This document shows positions 41,790 through 51,038 of a DNA stretch of 52,244 bases, piece after piece. The DNA is taken from positions 1-52,244 of the forward strand of contig CAUJDN010000090.1 in the NCBI GenBank assembly GCA_963169195.1. Reading direction: 5' to 3'. Source of the DNA: Acidobacteriota bacterium (GTDB taxonomy: Bacteria; Acidobacteriota; Vicinamibacteria; Vicinamibacterales; UBA2999). Positions within the stretch are counted from its first letter, which is position 1. Every line of letters starts with the position of its first letter. Position numbers and translations under genes: made by a program. The notes below the pieces were generated by a model that was not told the origin of the DNA, did no database searches, and worked only from the letters and a program-made list of their open reading frames with translations.

Positions 41790-42979
41790 TCAGCCTGGCC
41801 GGGAGGGATATCCTCCACTCCTGGGGTCGCTTCGTGCTGACCGGGGTGGGCTTGGGTCTCCTGATCGGCGTCACCTTCACCATGGCCGGCGTCTACCGCG
41901 GCATGGTGGACGATGCCAAGGTGCTGCTCAACAACAGCGGCGCCGACCTCTGGGTGGTGCAGAAGGACACGCTCGGCCCCTACGCCGAACCCTCCAGCCT
42001 GCACGACGACGTCTACCGCGACCTCCTCGGCATGCCCGGCGTGGCACGGGCCGCCAACGTGACGTACCTGACGATGCAGGCGCGGGTGGGCGGCCACGAC
42101 GTGCGCGCGATGGTCGTCGGCTTCGTGCCCGGGCAGCCCGGCGAGCCCGGCTACCTGATCGCCGGGCGCCGCGTCACTCGCAGCCACTACGAGGCCGTCG
42201 CCGACATCAGCGCGGGGCTCGCGATCGGGGATCGCGTGCGCATCCGCCGTCACGACTACACGGTGGTGGGGCTCACCCGCCGCATGGTCTCGTCCGGCGG
42301 AGATCCGATGATCTTCATCCCCCTCAAGGACGCGCAGGAGGCGCAGTTCCTGAAGGACAACGACGCCATCGTCAGCGACCGTGCGCGCACGGCGGCCAAC
42401 CCCGCGCTCAACCGGCCGGGTGTGCCCGGGCTGCTCGAGGCCATCGGGGCCTCGCAGGCGGCCAATCGCAACGTCAATGCCGTTCTCGTGCGTGTGGCCC
42501 CGGGCCACCCCGCGGAGCGCGTGGCGGAATCCATCCGGCGCTGGAAGCACCTGCAGGCCTTCACTCGCCCTGAGATGGAGGAGATCCTCGTCGCGAAGCT
42601 CATCGCCAATGCCTCGAGGCAGATCGGCATGTTCCTGGTCATCCTCACGTTCGTCAGCGCGGCCATCGTGGCGTTCATCATCTACACGATGACGCTGGGG
42701 AAGATCCGCGAGATCGCCGTGCTGAAACTGATCGGGACGCACAACCGCACCATCGCGGCGATGATCGTGAAGCAGGCCATCGCCCTCGGCGTGATCGGCT
42801 TCGCCGTGGGCAAGATCGCCGCGACGATCTGGGGACCGTTCTTCCCACGCTATGTGTTGCTCGAGCCAGGCGACGCCGTGCGCGGCTTCGCCGTGGTCAT
42901 GGTGGTCAGCGTGCTCGGCAGCCTGCTGGCCGTGCGGACGGCGCTCGAGGTGGATCCGGCCACGGCCATTGGCGGATGA
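41786..42979 (+). CDS. ABC exporter permease (DevC/MacB-like, FtsX domain)
   Basis: 397 residues. One N-terminal helix (FVLTGVGLGLLIGVTFTMAG), a periplasmic domain of about 220 residues (SGADLWVVQKDTLGPYAEPS), and three C-terminal helices of the FtsX domain (MTLGKIREIAVLKLIGTHNR between helices). This is the DevC/MacB layout without a fused ATPase. Such mechanotransmission pumps export glycolipids, peptides or toxins from the periplasm rather than moving substrate through the inner membrane. Cargo unknown. Confidence 0.9.
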   Translation: MISLAGRDILHSWGRFVLTGVGLGLLIGVTFTMAGVYRGMVDDAKVLLNNSGADLWVVQKDTLGPYAEPSSLHDDVYRDLLGMPGVARAANVTYLTMQARVGGHDVRAMVVGFVPGQPGEPGYLIAGRRVTRSHYEAVADISAGLAIGDRVRIRRHDYTVVGLTRRMVSSGGDPMIFIPLKDAQEAQFLKDNDAIVSDRARTAANPALNRPGVPGLLEAIGASQAANRNVNAVLVRVAPGHPAERVAESIRRWKHLQAFTRPEMEEILVAKLIANASRQIGMFLVILTFVSAAIVAFIIYTMTLGKIREIAVLKLIGTHNRTIAAMIVKQAIALGVIGFAVGKIAATIWGPFFPRYVLLEPGDAVRGFAVVMVVSVLGSLLAVRTALEVDPATAIGG

Positions 42980-42980
42980 C

Positions 42981-43688
42981 ATGAACGGTGACATCGGCAT
43001 CCGCATCGAGGGCCTGGGCAAGCGCTACGGCGAGGGCGAGACCGCCGTCGAGGCGCTGAAGGACGTCCACATGTGGGTGGCGCCGGGCGAGGTGGTCGGC
43101 CTGGTCGGCCCGAGCGGCTCGGGGAAGACCACGCTGCTCAAGTGCCTGGGCGCGGTCATCGAGCCCACGCACGGCCGCATGATCCTCAACGGCCAGGTGA
43201 TCTACGACGAGGGCTGGACGATCCGGGACCTGCGGGTGCTCCGGCGCGACCAGATCGGGTTCATCTTCCAGGCGCCGTACCTGATTCCGTTCCTCGACGC
43301 AACCGACAACGTGGCGTTGCTGCCGATGCTGGCCGGGCGCCCGAACGGCGAGGCGCGCGCCCGCGCGCGCGAGCTGCTGGAGGCGCTGGACGTGGGACAC
43401 CGCGCCAGAGGGCTGCCGTCCGAGCTTTCCGGCGGCGAGCAGCAGCGCGTGTCGATCGCCCGCGCGCTGGCCAACCGCCCGCCCGTGATCCTGGCCGACG
43501 AGCCGACAGCCCCCCTCGACAGCGAGCGCGGCCTGGCGGTGATGCGCATCCTGCACCAGCTGGCCAGCCAGTACCACACCGCCATCATCGTGGTCACGCA
43601 CGACGAGAAGATCATTCCGACCTTCAAGCGGCTGTATCACATCCGGGACGGCCGCACGGTTGAAGAGACACCGGCCATCGCGACCTGA
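42981..43688 (+). CDS. ABC exporter ATP-binding protein (DevA/MacB-type)
   Basis: 235 residues, ATG one base after the permease stop. Walker A GPSGSGKTTLLKCLGAV, Q-loop FIFQAPYLIPFL, signature ELSGGEQQRVSIARAL, Walker B VILADEPTAPLDSERG (Pro where LolD/MacB-type proteins usually have Asn) and switch VVTHDEKIIP. It completes the adaptor-permease-ATPase set. The gene ends 6 nt before the stop of the convergent metal-efflux operon. Confidence 0.92.
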   Translation: MNGDIGIRIEGLGKRYGEGETAVEALKDVHMWVAPGEVVGLVGPSGSGKTTLLKCLGAVIEPTHGRMILNGQVIYDEGWTIRDLRVLRRDQIGFIFQAPYLIPFLDATDNVALLPMLAGRPNGEARARARELLEALDVGHRARGLPSELSGGEQQRVSIARALANRPPVILADEPTAPLDSERGLAVMRILHQLASQYHTAIIVVTHDEKIIPTFKRLYHIRDGRTVEETPAIAT

Positions 43689-43694
43689 CACGCC

Positions 43695-44024
43695 CTACGG
43701 CTTCCTCGTCGGCGCGCGGCCCAGCTCGATGGTCCGGGCGACCAGCGCCTCGTCCTCCGTGACGGCGGTCACGGCGACGCGGAGGCCTTCCTCGATCGCG
43801 TCGGCGTGGACGGGCTTCCTGTCCCGCAGGACCCTGGTGGCGCCGTCGATCCGGATGGTGTGGTCCCGGCCCTGGCGATCCTTCACCATCAGGTGATCGC
43901 CGGCGACCCTGATGACGGTGCCCAGGATCCTGCGATCGTGCCCGGGGTGCGCCAGCGTCGCGGCAGGAGCGAGCCCCGCCAGCAGCAGGCCGGTGATGAG
44001 GGTCGTGGCCGCGCGTCGAGTCAT
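43695..44024 (-). CDS. small exported protein at the end of the metal-efflux operon (DUF5666-like)
   Basis: 109 residues. The ATG overlaps the CusA stop as ATGA, which fixes the start. A signal peptide (RAATTLITGLLLAGLAPAAT) is followed by AHPGHDRRILGTVIRVAGDH and an all-beta stretch (DHTIRIDGATRVLRDRKPVH). The pattern resembles the short OB-like DUF5666 fold, but this is by eye. The His-x3-His after the cleavage site could bind copper or silver. Probably periplasmic. Confidence 0.75.
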   Translation of the reverse strand: MTRRAATTLITGLLLAGLAPAATLAHPGHDRRILGTVIRVAGDHLMVKDRQGRDHTIRIDGATRVLRDRKPVHADAIEEGLRVAVTAVTEDEALVARTIELGRAPTRKP

Positions 44025-47000
44025 CGGGCTCTCCTCTCCGTCCGGTCCCAGTCTACCTGCTCCACCAGCCGTCCGGCGCGCACCTGGGCACGCCGCCACA
44101 TCGCGTACCCCGCCGGCAGCACGAGCAGGGTGAGGATCAGGCACGACCACAGACCGCCGACGACGGGCGCGGCGGTGCGCGCCGAGATGTCGGCGCCGAC
44201 GCCGGAGTCCCACAGGAGCGGCATCAATCCCAGCACCGTCGTCGCCACCGTCATCACCAGGGGGCGCACGCGGGCCGACGCTCCCTCGATGACGGCCGCG
44301 TCGACATCGGCGGGGCCGCGGATCCTGCCCTCTCTCAGGTGCCGTGCGAACGCCTCGTCCAGGTACACCACCATCACGATGCCCGTCCCGGCGGCGACGC
44401 CGGCGACGGCAATCAGCCCCACCCACACGGCGGTGGAGAGGTGGTAGTCCAGGAACGCGAGCAGCCAGACGCTCCCGGCGATGGCGAACGGCAGGCTCGA
44501 CAGGACGAGGACCGTCTGCGGCCAGCCACGCATCGAGAGGTACAGGAGGACGACGACGAGGAGCAGCGTGAGCGGGATGACGTACTGAAGGCGGGCTTCC
44601 ATCTCGGCGAGGAACTCGTACTGGCCGGTCCACTGCAGCCGGAAACCCGCCGGCAGGTCCAGCCGGTCGCCGACCAGGGCCTTCGCATCGTCCACCCACC
44701 CGCCGAGATCGCGCTCGGCCTGATCGATGTCGGCGTACACGTAGCCGACGAGGACGCCGTTCTCGTCCTTGATCATGGGCGGGCCCGTCGTCACGCGGAC
44801 GCTGGCGAGCTGCCCGAGCGGAACCGCCGCACCCGGTTGGCGCCACTGGTTCATGAGGTCGGGCTCGCCGCCCATGCCACCGCCGGCGCCCGTGACCATC
44901 GAGCCACCCGCGCCCGCGAGTGGCGGGGTCGTGCCCACGCCCGTGTTCCCGCCGGCGACGTCGATCAGGCCGCCGGTGGACGGCACCGGCACGAGCACCG
45001 CTGCCAGCGCCTGCGGGTCCGACCGCTGATCCGCCGCGAGCCGGAGGTTGATCGAGAAGCGAGAACGTCCCGCGACGGCGGTGGACACCGGCATGCCGCC
45101 GATGGCGGCCTCGACGACGTCCTGGACGTCTCGCACCGTGAGCCCGTAGCGCGCGATGGCCGCGCGATCGGGGACGATGTCCACGTATTCGCGCCCGGTC
45201 TGCCGTTCCGCGAAGGTGCTCCGGGTGCCCCGGACCTCGCGCAGCAGTCCCTCGAGCGCGACGCTGATGCGCTCGATTTCTTCCAGGTCGTCGCCGAACA
45301 CCTTGACGCCCACCGGCGTGCGCACGCCGGTGGTCAGCATGTCGATGCGCGTGCGGATCGGCGGCGCGATGGCCATCTGGTAGCCCGGCATCCGCAAGGC
45401 CGCGTCCAGGTCTCGGGCGACCGCGTCCAGGGTCCGCGCCTGCTGCTCGGGCCAGAGGCGGCGGAGCGCGAGCGCCTTCAACCAGTCGGGCGCGTAGGCG
45501 CTGTACCACCGTGGGGTGTACTGCCTCGGCCATTCGTCGTGCGGCCGCATGGTGATGACCGATTCGATCATGTCCAGCTGCGCGGGATCGGTGGCCGTCT
45601 CGGCGCGTCCCACCTTGCCGTGGACCGCCTGCACCTCGGGGACGCGCATGATGATGCGGTCCTGCGCAACGAGGGCCCGGCGCGCCTCCTCGATCGAGAT
45701 GCCGGGGAACGTCGTCGGCATCACCAGCAGCGCTCCCTCGTCGAGCGGCGGCATGAACTCGGACCCGAGCGCCTGGAAGACCGGCACGGTGCCGACCATC
45801 AGGGCGAGGGCCGCGGCCACGACGAGATGCCGGAAGCGCACCACCAGGGCGGCGATGGGCCGATAGGCGGTCGTCAGCAGCCGGCTCACGGGATTGTCGG
45901 CGTCCGTCCTGAAGCGCCCGCGGAGGAACACCACCATCAGCGCCGGGGCCAGGGTGATGGAGAGGACGGCCGCGGCGAACATCGCGAAGGTCTTGGTGTA
46001 CGCGAGCGGCGTGAACAGCCGGCCCGCCTGCCCGGCCAGCGTGAAGATGGGCAGGAAGCTGATGGTGATGAGCAGCAGCGAGAAGAAGATGGGCCGGCCG
46101 ACTTCCCGGCAGGCGTCGACGATCACGCGCTTCCGGTCCGAGCCGGGCGGGGCCGCGGCCAGGCGCACGTGCGCGTTCTCGATGAGGACGATCACCGCAT
46201 CGGCCAGCTCGCCGATGGCGATGGCGATGCCGCCGAGCGACATGATGTTGGACGTGAGCCCGAGATATCGGATGCCGATGAAGGACATCAACACCGACAG
46301 CGGCAGCACGATCATGACCACGGCGGCCGAGCGCGCGTGGAACAGGAACACCAGGCAGATGATCGTGACGATGATCGCCTGCTGGACGAGGGTATTCGAC
46401 AGCGTCTCGATGGACCCGAGGACCAGCCCGGAGCGGTCGTACGTGGGCACGAGGCGGACGCCCTCGGGCAGGCGGAGCGCCGCAATCTCCTCCTCGAGCG
46501 CGCGGATCACCTGGAGGGCGTTGGATCCGATGCGCATCACGACGATACCGCCGGCCGTCTCGCCCAGGCCGTTGTAGTCCGCCGCGCCGCGGCGGATGTC
46601 GGGGCCGTACTGCACCCGCGCCACGTCGCCGAGGCGGACGGGCACGCCACCCGCGCCCACCGTCACCACGCTCTGCTCGAGGTCGGCGAGGTCCTCGACG
46701 TAGCCCCGGCCGCGCAGCACGTACTCGCGCCCGGCCAGTTCCAGCACCCTTGCGCCCACTTCGGCGTTCGCATCGCGGACCGAGCGGGTCACGTCGCCCA
46801 GCGTCAGGCCGAAGGCAACGAGGCGATCCGGATCGAGGACGATCTGGTACTGGCGCTGGAAGCCGCCGACCGACGCCACTTCGGCGACGCCGGCCACGGC
46901 CTGCAGCGCCGGTCGCACGGTGAAGTCCTGCAGCGCGCGCAGCTCCGCCAGGTCCATCCGCCCGAGGGTGTCCTCCAGGACGTACTGGTAGACCCACCCC

Positions 47001-47407
47001 ACTCCGCTGGCGTCCGGCCCGAGCGTGGGCGTCGCGTCGTCCGGCAGCTGCTGCTGCACGCGACCGAGCTGCTCGAACACGCGCGTGCGCGCCCAGTAGA
47101 TGTCGGTCCCGTCGTCGAAGAGCGCGTAGACGAAGCTCATGCCGAACATCGAGTAGCCGCGCACCGTCACGACGCCCGGCGTGCTCTGGAGCGTCCGGAC
47201 CAGCGGGTAGGTCACCTGGTCCTCGACGAGGTCCGGGCTTCGGCCCATCCACTCGGTGTAGACGATGACCTGGGGATCGGAGATGTCCGGCAGCGCGTCG
47301 AGCGGCGTGCGGCGGGCCGCGTCGGCCGCCCAGAGGCCGAGCACGAGCACCACGCCGAAGACCGCCCACGTGTGCCGGACGGAGAGCTCGATGATGCGTT
47401 CGACCAT
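44021..47407 (-). CDS. heavy-metal RND efflux pump (CusA/CzcA family)
   Basis: 1128 residues, longer than the usual 1030-1060. HME-RND hallmarks: TPLDALPDISDPQVIVYTEW near the N-terminus, GGIAIAIGELADAVIVLIEN in helix 4 with the Asp and Glu-Asn of the family, FMPPLDEGALLVMPTTFPGI, and LPFAIAGSVWLLAFLDYHLS. Extra length comes partly from a Gly/Met-rich insertion of about 50 residues around 790-840 (GGNTGVGTTPPLAGAGGSMV then TGAGGGMGGEPDLM). It exports monovalent (copper, silver) or divalent metal ions with the adaptor and channel genes upstream. The Met-bearing insertion favours copper/silver, but this is inference. Confidence 0.92.
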   Translation of the reverse strand: MVERIIELSVRHTWAVFGVVLVLGLWAADAARRTPLDALPDISDPQVIVYTEWMGRSPDLVEDQVTYPLVRTLQSTPGVVTVRGYSMFGMSFVYALFDDGTDIYWARTRVFEQLGRVQQQLPDDATPTLGPDASGVGWVYQYVLEDTLGRMDLAELRALQDFTVRPALQAVAGVAEVASVGGFQRQYQIVLDPDRLVAFGLTLGDVTRSVRDANAEVGARVLELAGREYVLRGRGYVEDLADLEQSVVTVGAGGVPVRLGDVARVQYGPDIRRGAADYNGLGETAGGIVVMRIGSNALQVIRALEEEIAALRLPEGVRLVPTYDRSGLVLGSIETLSNTLVQQAIIVTIICLVFLFHARSAAVVMIVLPLSVLMSFIGIRYLGLTSNIMSLGGIAIAIGELADAVIVLIENAHVRLAAAPPGSDRKRVIVDACREVGRPIFFSLLLITISFLPIFTLAGQAGRLFTPLAYTKTFAMFAAAVLSITLAPALMVVFLRGRFRTDADNPVSRLLTTAYRPIAALVVRFRHLVVAAALALMVGTVPVFQALGSEFMPPLDEGALLVMPTTFPGISIEEARRALVAQDRIIMRVPEVQAVHGKVGRAETATDPAQLDMIESVITMRPHDEWPRQYTPRWYSAYAPDWLKALALRRLWPEQQARTLDAVARDLDAALRMPGYQMAIAPPIRTRIDMLTTGVRTPVGVKVFGDDLEEIERISVALEGLLREVRGTRSTFAERQTGREYVDIVPDRAAIARYGLTVRDVQDVVEAAIGGMPVSTAVAGRSRFSINLRLAADQRSDPQALAAVLVPVPSTGGLIDVAGGNTGVGTTPPLAGAGGSMVTGAGGGMGGEPDLMNQWRQPGAAVPLGQLASVRVTTGPPMIKDENGVLVGYVYADIDQAERDLGGWVDDAKALVGDRLDLPAGFRLQWTGQYEFLAEMEARLQYVIPLTLLLVVVLLYLSMRGWPQTVLVLSSLPFAIAGSVWLLAFLDYHLSTAVWVGLIAVAGVAAGTGIVMVVYLDEAFARHLREGRIRGPADVDAAVIEGASARVRPLVMTVATTVLGLMPLLWDSGVGADISARTAAPVVGGLWSCLILTLLVLPAGYAMWRRAQVRAGRLVEQVDWDRTERRAR

Positions 47408-47411
47408 CGCG

Positions 47412-48740
47412 CTACTCCCGGTGTCCGGCGTGTGGATCGGCTCGCGGCGCCGTCGCCGTGGAGCCGTGGCCCGCGTGCGGGTCGCCCTGGGGCTCGGCAG
47501 GCGGCTCGCCGGTGCGCGGCGGCGTCGGGGACACGGTCGGCGACGCAGGCGGCGTTCCGTGGTTGTGCCCGCCCGTGCCGCCGGTGGCGCGCAGGCGGCT
47601 CTCGGAATCGAGGAGGAACACGCCCGAGGCGACGATCCGCTCGCCTTCCGACAATCCCGCGCGCACCTCCACGCGGTCGGCCAGCTGCAGCCCGAGGGTG
47701 ACCACGCGGGGCACGAACCGATCGCCCTCGGCCACGAACACGTGCTGCTGCCGCCCGGTGTCGACGAGGGCGTCGCGCGGGATCGTGATCGTCGGCGAGC
47801 CGGACACGTCGAAGGCCGCCGTGCCGTACAACCCCGGCCTCAGACTGCCGGCGGGGTTGGCCACGGGCAGGCGGACCCGCAGCGTGCGCGTCCGCTCGGT
47901 CAGCGTCGGATAGAGGAAGTCCACGCGCGCCGCGAACGGCGGCCGACCGGAGGCGGGGAAATCGAGTGTCGCCGTGGAACCGGCGTGCACCGAGGGGATG
48001 CTGGCTTCGGGGACCTCCGCGAGGATCCAGACGCGTGAGAGGTCCGCAATGGTCAGGAGCGGCGTCGATGGATCCACGGCCGTTCCGGCCGTGACGCCGC
48101 GGTTGACGACCACGCCGCCGCGCGGGGCGACGACGGTGACCAGGCGCCGCGGCTCTCCGCTCTGCTCGATGGCGTCGATCTCGGCCGGTGTCATGCCGAG
48201 CACGCCGAGGCGCATGCGGCCCCCCTGCACGACGGCACTGGTAATCCCGGACGCCGTGGTCGCCGCCCGCGCGGCCAGGTACTCGGTCTGGGACGACAGG
48301 AGTTCCTGCGAGAAGATCCGCGCCAGCGGCTGGCCGGCCCTGACCACCTCGCCGGTGGTGTTGACATCGAGCTGTTCCAGCCAGCCCGCCACTCGTGTGT
48401 GCACGTGCGAAAGGCGTGACTCGTCCGGCGCGATCGTGGCCACCGCCCGGATGGTTTCGGTCAGCGACCCTCGCTGCACGGTCTCCACCCGGATCCCGAG
48501 GGTCTGCTGCGTGGCCATCGCGACGTCCACCGGCACGCGGTCGGGCATGCCCGCCGGCGCCGCGGCCGCCATCTCATGGGACTCCGGGTGCGTCGCGGGC
48601 ACGCCCGCATCGGCGTTCGCGCCGAAGGGCCACGCGCCGCGCGCATGCTGGATCCAGAGCGCCAGGGAGAAGATGGCGGCGGTGGCCACGGCCGAGACGA
48701 GCGGCGCGGCCATCCATCGACGGTCGGGATTCGTGGTCAT
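47412..48740 (-). CDS. heavy-metal RND periplasmic adaptor (CusB-like) with His-rich tail
   Basis: 442 residues, ATG overlapping the stop of the CusC-like gene. An N-terminal helix (LVSAVATAAIFSLALWIQHA) precedes a Met/His-containing segment (ESHEMAAAAPAGMPDRV), hairpin and lipoyl parts (VAGWLEQLDVNTTGEVVRAG), and barrel domains (GRPPFAARVDFLYPTLTERT). The last 45 residues are His/Pro-rich (GGHNHG, DPHAGHG, DPHAGHRE), a likely metal-binding tail. It connects CusA to the outer-membrane channel. Confidence 0.9.
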   Translation of the reverse strand: MTTNPDRRWMAAPLVSAVATAAIFSLALWIQHARGAWPFGANADAGVPATHPESHEMAAAAPAGMPDRVPVDVAMATQQTLGIRVETVQRGSLTETIRAVATIAPDESRLSHVHTRVAGWLEQLDVNTTGEVVRAGQPLARIFSQELLSSQTEYLAARAATTASGITSAVVQGGRMRLGVLGMTPAEIDAIEQSGEPRRLVTVVAPRGGVVVNRGVTAGTAVDPSTPLLTIADLSRVWILAEVPEASIPSVHAGSTATLDFPASGRPPFAARVDFLYPTLTERTRTLRVRLPVANPAGSLRPGLYGTAAFDVSGSPTITIPRDALVDTGRQQHVFVAEGDRFVPRVVTLGLQLADRVEVRAGLSEGERIVASGVFLLDSESRLRATGGTGGHNHGTPPASPTVSPTPPRTGEPPAEPQGDPHAGHGSTATAPRADPHAGHRE

Positions 48741-50005
48741 CGCAGGATCCCCTCATAAGAGCCGGTGGCGCGCCCGAGACGTGCCCAGGCCTGTCCCACC
48801 TCGACATCCGCCGTGATCAGGTCGGCCTGGACGAGCCAGAGGGCCTGCACGGCCTCGATCACGCTGACGAGCGGAAGCTGGCCGGCAGCGTAGCCGGCGA
48901 CGGCGGGCTGAATGGCCATGCGCGCGCGGGGCAGCACGTCGCGGGTCAGCGCGTCCTGCCGGTCACGGGCGGCCTGCAGCTGGCTGGCCGCCGCGGCGGC
49001 ATCGCCTTCCACCATGCGGGTCATCGCCCGCAGGTCCGCGGTGGCCATGGCGCGCATGGCCTCGGCCTCGGCGACGCCGGCGGCCAGCTTCGAGCGCCAG
49101 AGGGGAAGGCTCACCCCCACCATCGCCATCCAGCCAGTACCCTGGGCCATCGTGTACGCGGGACCGGTGCGGAGGGTCATCATCGGCCGGTACATGTCGC
49201 GCATGACCTGCACGTCCGCCTCGGCGCGCGCGATCCCCGCGCGCCCGGCGGCCAGTTCCGGGCGTCCGGCGACGGCGGCGTCGACGATCGACCCGAGGGG
49301 CGCGGGCTCGGCAAAGGCCAGCGGCGCCAGCGGCGGCACCACGCTGCCGACGTCCACCGCGAGGCTCGCGTTCAGCATGGCCTCGGCGCCGCGGACCTCG
49401 CTCGTGAGCGACCGCGCCATCGCCTCGAGTCGCGCCACCTCCACCTCGGCGCGCAGCACGTCCGACTGCGGAGCGGTTCCACCGCCATAGCGCGCGTTGG
49501 CGGCCACCACCACGTCGCGGGCGAAGCCCAGCTGCTCGGCGACGAGGGCCTGCATCCGCCGCCGCTCCAGCACCATCAGCCAGGCGCTGGCGGCCTGCAC
49601 GCGGACATCCAGGGCGGCCCGGTCCCTGTCCGCGCGCACACGATCGACGTCCGCGAGGGCCGCGGTGCGGCGATGCCGGCGCACACGCGAGAGCGGGAAG
49701 GCCTGCTCCACCGTGACGCTCACGTCGGCGCCGTCGAGCATGAACGGGACGTGATTGAAGGACGGTGCGACCATGGGATCGTCCAGCGCGGACACGATGG
49801 CGGGACGCTGCTCGGCGGCGCGGATCAGCGCCCGTGCCGCCTCCAGCTCGTCGCGCCGCTCGCCGGCCATGCGGATGGCGTCCGCCAGCCCGAGAGGCGA
49901 AGGGAGCGATGCGGGCTGTGCGCCAGCCGTGACGGGCCACCCGGCCAGCTGGCCGAGCAGCAGAAACGCAGTCGGGATCGCGATGGATCGCGGAACGACA
50001 ATCAC
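48737..50005 (-). CDS. outer-membrane efflux channel (TolC/CusC family)
   Basis: 422 residues from GTG 50005, with GGAGG 6 nt upstream; a GTG nine codons earlier lacks this. Signal peptide (SIAIPTAFLLLGQLAGWPVT). Two OEP repeats of long helices (LADAIRMAGERRDELEAARA, LVSVIEAVQALWLVQADLIT) with VSVTVEQAFPLSR and MVGVSLPLWR strands. The Met-rich stretch VMRDMYRPMMTLRTGPAYTM is typical of copper-linked members. It is the first gene of the efflux operon proper: channel, adaptor, pump, small protein. Confidence 0.9.
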   Translation of the reverse strand: MIVVPRSIAIPTAFLLLGQLAGWPVTAGAQPASLPSPLGLADAIRMAGERRDELEAARALIRAAEQRPAIVSALDDPMVAPSFNHVPFMLDGADVSVTVEQAFPLSRVRRHRRTAALADVDRVRADRDRAALDVRVQAASAWLMVLERRRMQALVAEQLGFARDVVVAANARYGGGTAPQSDVLRAEVEVARLEAMARSLTSEVRGAEAMLNASLAVDVGSVVPPLAPLAFAEPAPLGSIVDAAVAGRPELAAGRAGIARAEADVQVMRDMYRPMMTLRTGPAYTMAQGTGWMAMVGVSLPLWRSKLAAGVAEAEAMRAMATADLRAMTRMVEGDAAAAASQLQAARDRQDALTRDVLPRARMAIQPAVAGYAAGQLPLVSVIEAVQALWLVQADLITADVEVGQAWARLGRATGSYEGILR

Positions 50006-50130
50006 CTGAAACCTCCGATGGACTCTGACCACGCCGCGACCGGCGCGCGAGGCGCGCCTGCCTGGCCCTTCAGCGAGAGCGCGACACCACGGGTGCCGGC
50101 GACCGCCGGGTCACCCGCGGGTGGGAGGGA

Positions 50131-50520
50131 TCAGATGCGGAGATTGAGCGAGAGCGGCGGTTTCCGAGGTGGGTGGCCGGATGTCGCCGTGAGAGGCGGG
50201 AGGCGATCGAGCGACGAGGCACCGATGGCAGACGCCCGACCGGTCTGGACGTGGCTCGCCGGCGGTCCGTTGCGGCGGGTGTCTTCCGGCGCGAGCGATG
50301 GCGCCGCGAGGACGAGATCGGCGCACTCGGTGTCCGTGGTCACGCGGAGGTCATCGCCGCGGCCCGCGTCGTGACAGCCCGTGACCGCGGCGAGGTGCTG
50401 GTCACACCACGCCCGGCACAGCAGTGCTGCCCCGGGCCCGATGCTCACGATCAGCACGAGGGCAAGGGCGACAGCCTTTGGCGCGAATGAGCCAGATCCG
50501 GCCGCCACGATCATCAACAC
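50131..50520 (-). CDS. small secreted Cys/His protein, paralog of the next gene upstream
   Basis: 129 residues, GTG 50520 behind GGAGG at 5 nt. A hydrophobic leader (AVALALVLIVSIGPGAAL) is followed by CRAWC (Cys35, Cys39), GCHDAG (Cys49-His50-Asp51) and TEC (Cys66), then a Ser/Pro-rich stretch ending SLNLRI. The same ordered motif, Cys-x3-Cys...Cys-His-Asp-x14-Cys and LRI end, recurs in the 50610-51032 protein. The site ahead of a copper-type efflux operon suggests periplasmic metal binding or sensing. Family not recognised. The 125-nt gap before the channel gene shows nothing recognisable. Confidence 0.7.
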   Translation of the reverse strand: MLMIVAAGSGSFAPKAVALALVLIVSIGPGAALLCRAWCDQHLAAVTGCHDAGRGDDLRVTTDTECADLVLAAPSLAPEDTRRNGPPASHVQTGRASAIGASSLDRLPPLTATSGHPPRKPPLSLNLRI

Positions 50521-50609
50521 ACGTCCCTCCTCGGGTTACCCGCCTGCACCTGATTCAACGAGTGAGTGCAGAAACAGTCACAGCGCGCGTGACGCGCCGG
50601 GGAGGCGGA

Positions 50610-51032
50610 TCAGATCCGCAGGGCGAGGGGGGCGGCGGCCGGGCGTGGAGGCGTCGTCTGCGGCTTCGGGCTTCCGGAGGACAGGAGCGCGGTCATGCCG
50701 GGCACGCCGGTTCCGGAGAGCATGAGGCCCTGCGCGGCGGCCAGCAGGATGCGGGTGTCCTCGCGGCTGGCCGCCAGGACTGCCGCGCTCCCGGGATCGC
50801 CGAGGTGATCGCAAGGCGCCGAGGTCAGGACGCTGCCGCGCTCGGCCGGGCCGACGTCGTGGCAGTCCGGCATCGCCGACTCGTGATGTCCGGCAGCCGG
50901 GTCGTGATGGGTCGCGGGAGCCGCGCCGGCGTACGGACTGCACAGCGCATCGCACACGGCCGCCATGGCCGGTGTACCAGCCAGCACGAACAACACGATG
51001 AGGCTGACGCCGCGGCGCCACCAGAGGATCAC
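50610..51032 (-). CDS. small secreted Cys/His protein, paralog of the next gene downstream
   Basis: 140 residues, GTG 51032. Signal peptide (GVSLIVLFVLAGTPAMAAV) then CDALC (Cys27, Cys31), a His cluster (ATHHDPAAGHHESAMPDCHD) with Cys57-His58-Asp59, and APCDHLG (Cys74). The spacing from the CHD Asp to the last Cys is 15 in both paralogs. It ends APLALRI. No ribosome-binding site is seen; a TATACT box ends 6 nt before the GTG, which suggests a leaderless message. Likely metal (copper) binding. Confidence 0.7.
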   Translation of the reverse strand: MILWWRRGVSLIVLFVLAGTPAMAAVCDALCSPYAGAAPATHHDPAAGHHESAMPDCHDVGPAERGSVLTSAPCDHLGDPGSAAVLAASREDTRILLAAAQGLMLSGTGVPGMTALLSSGSPKPQTTPPRPAAAPLALRI

Positions 51033-51038
51033 GGTTCG

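Noticed and set aside
43695..47369. 1200-residue minus-strand frame overlapping the CusA gene
   Set aside because: Only its last 109 codons (from ATG 44024) make a sensible protein; the rest is an out-of-frame shadow of CusA, rich in Arg and Gly.
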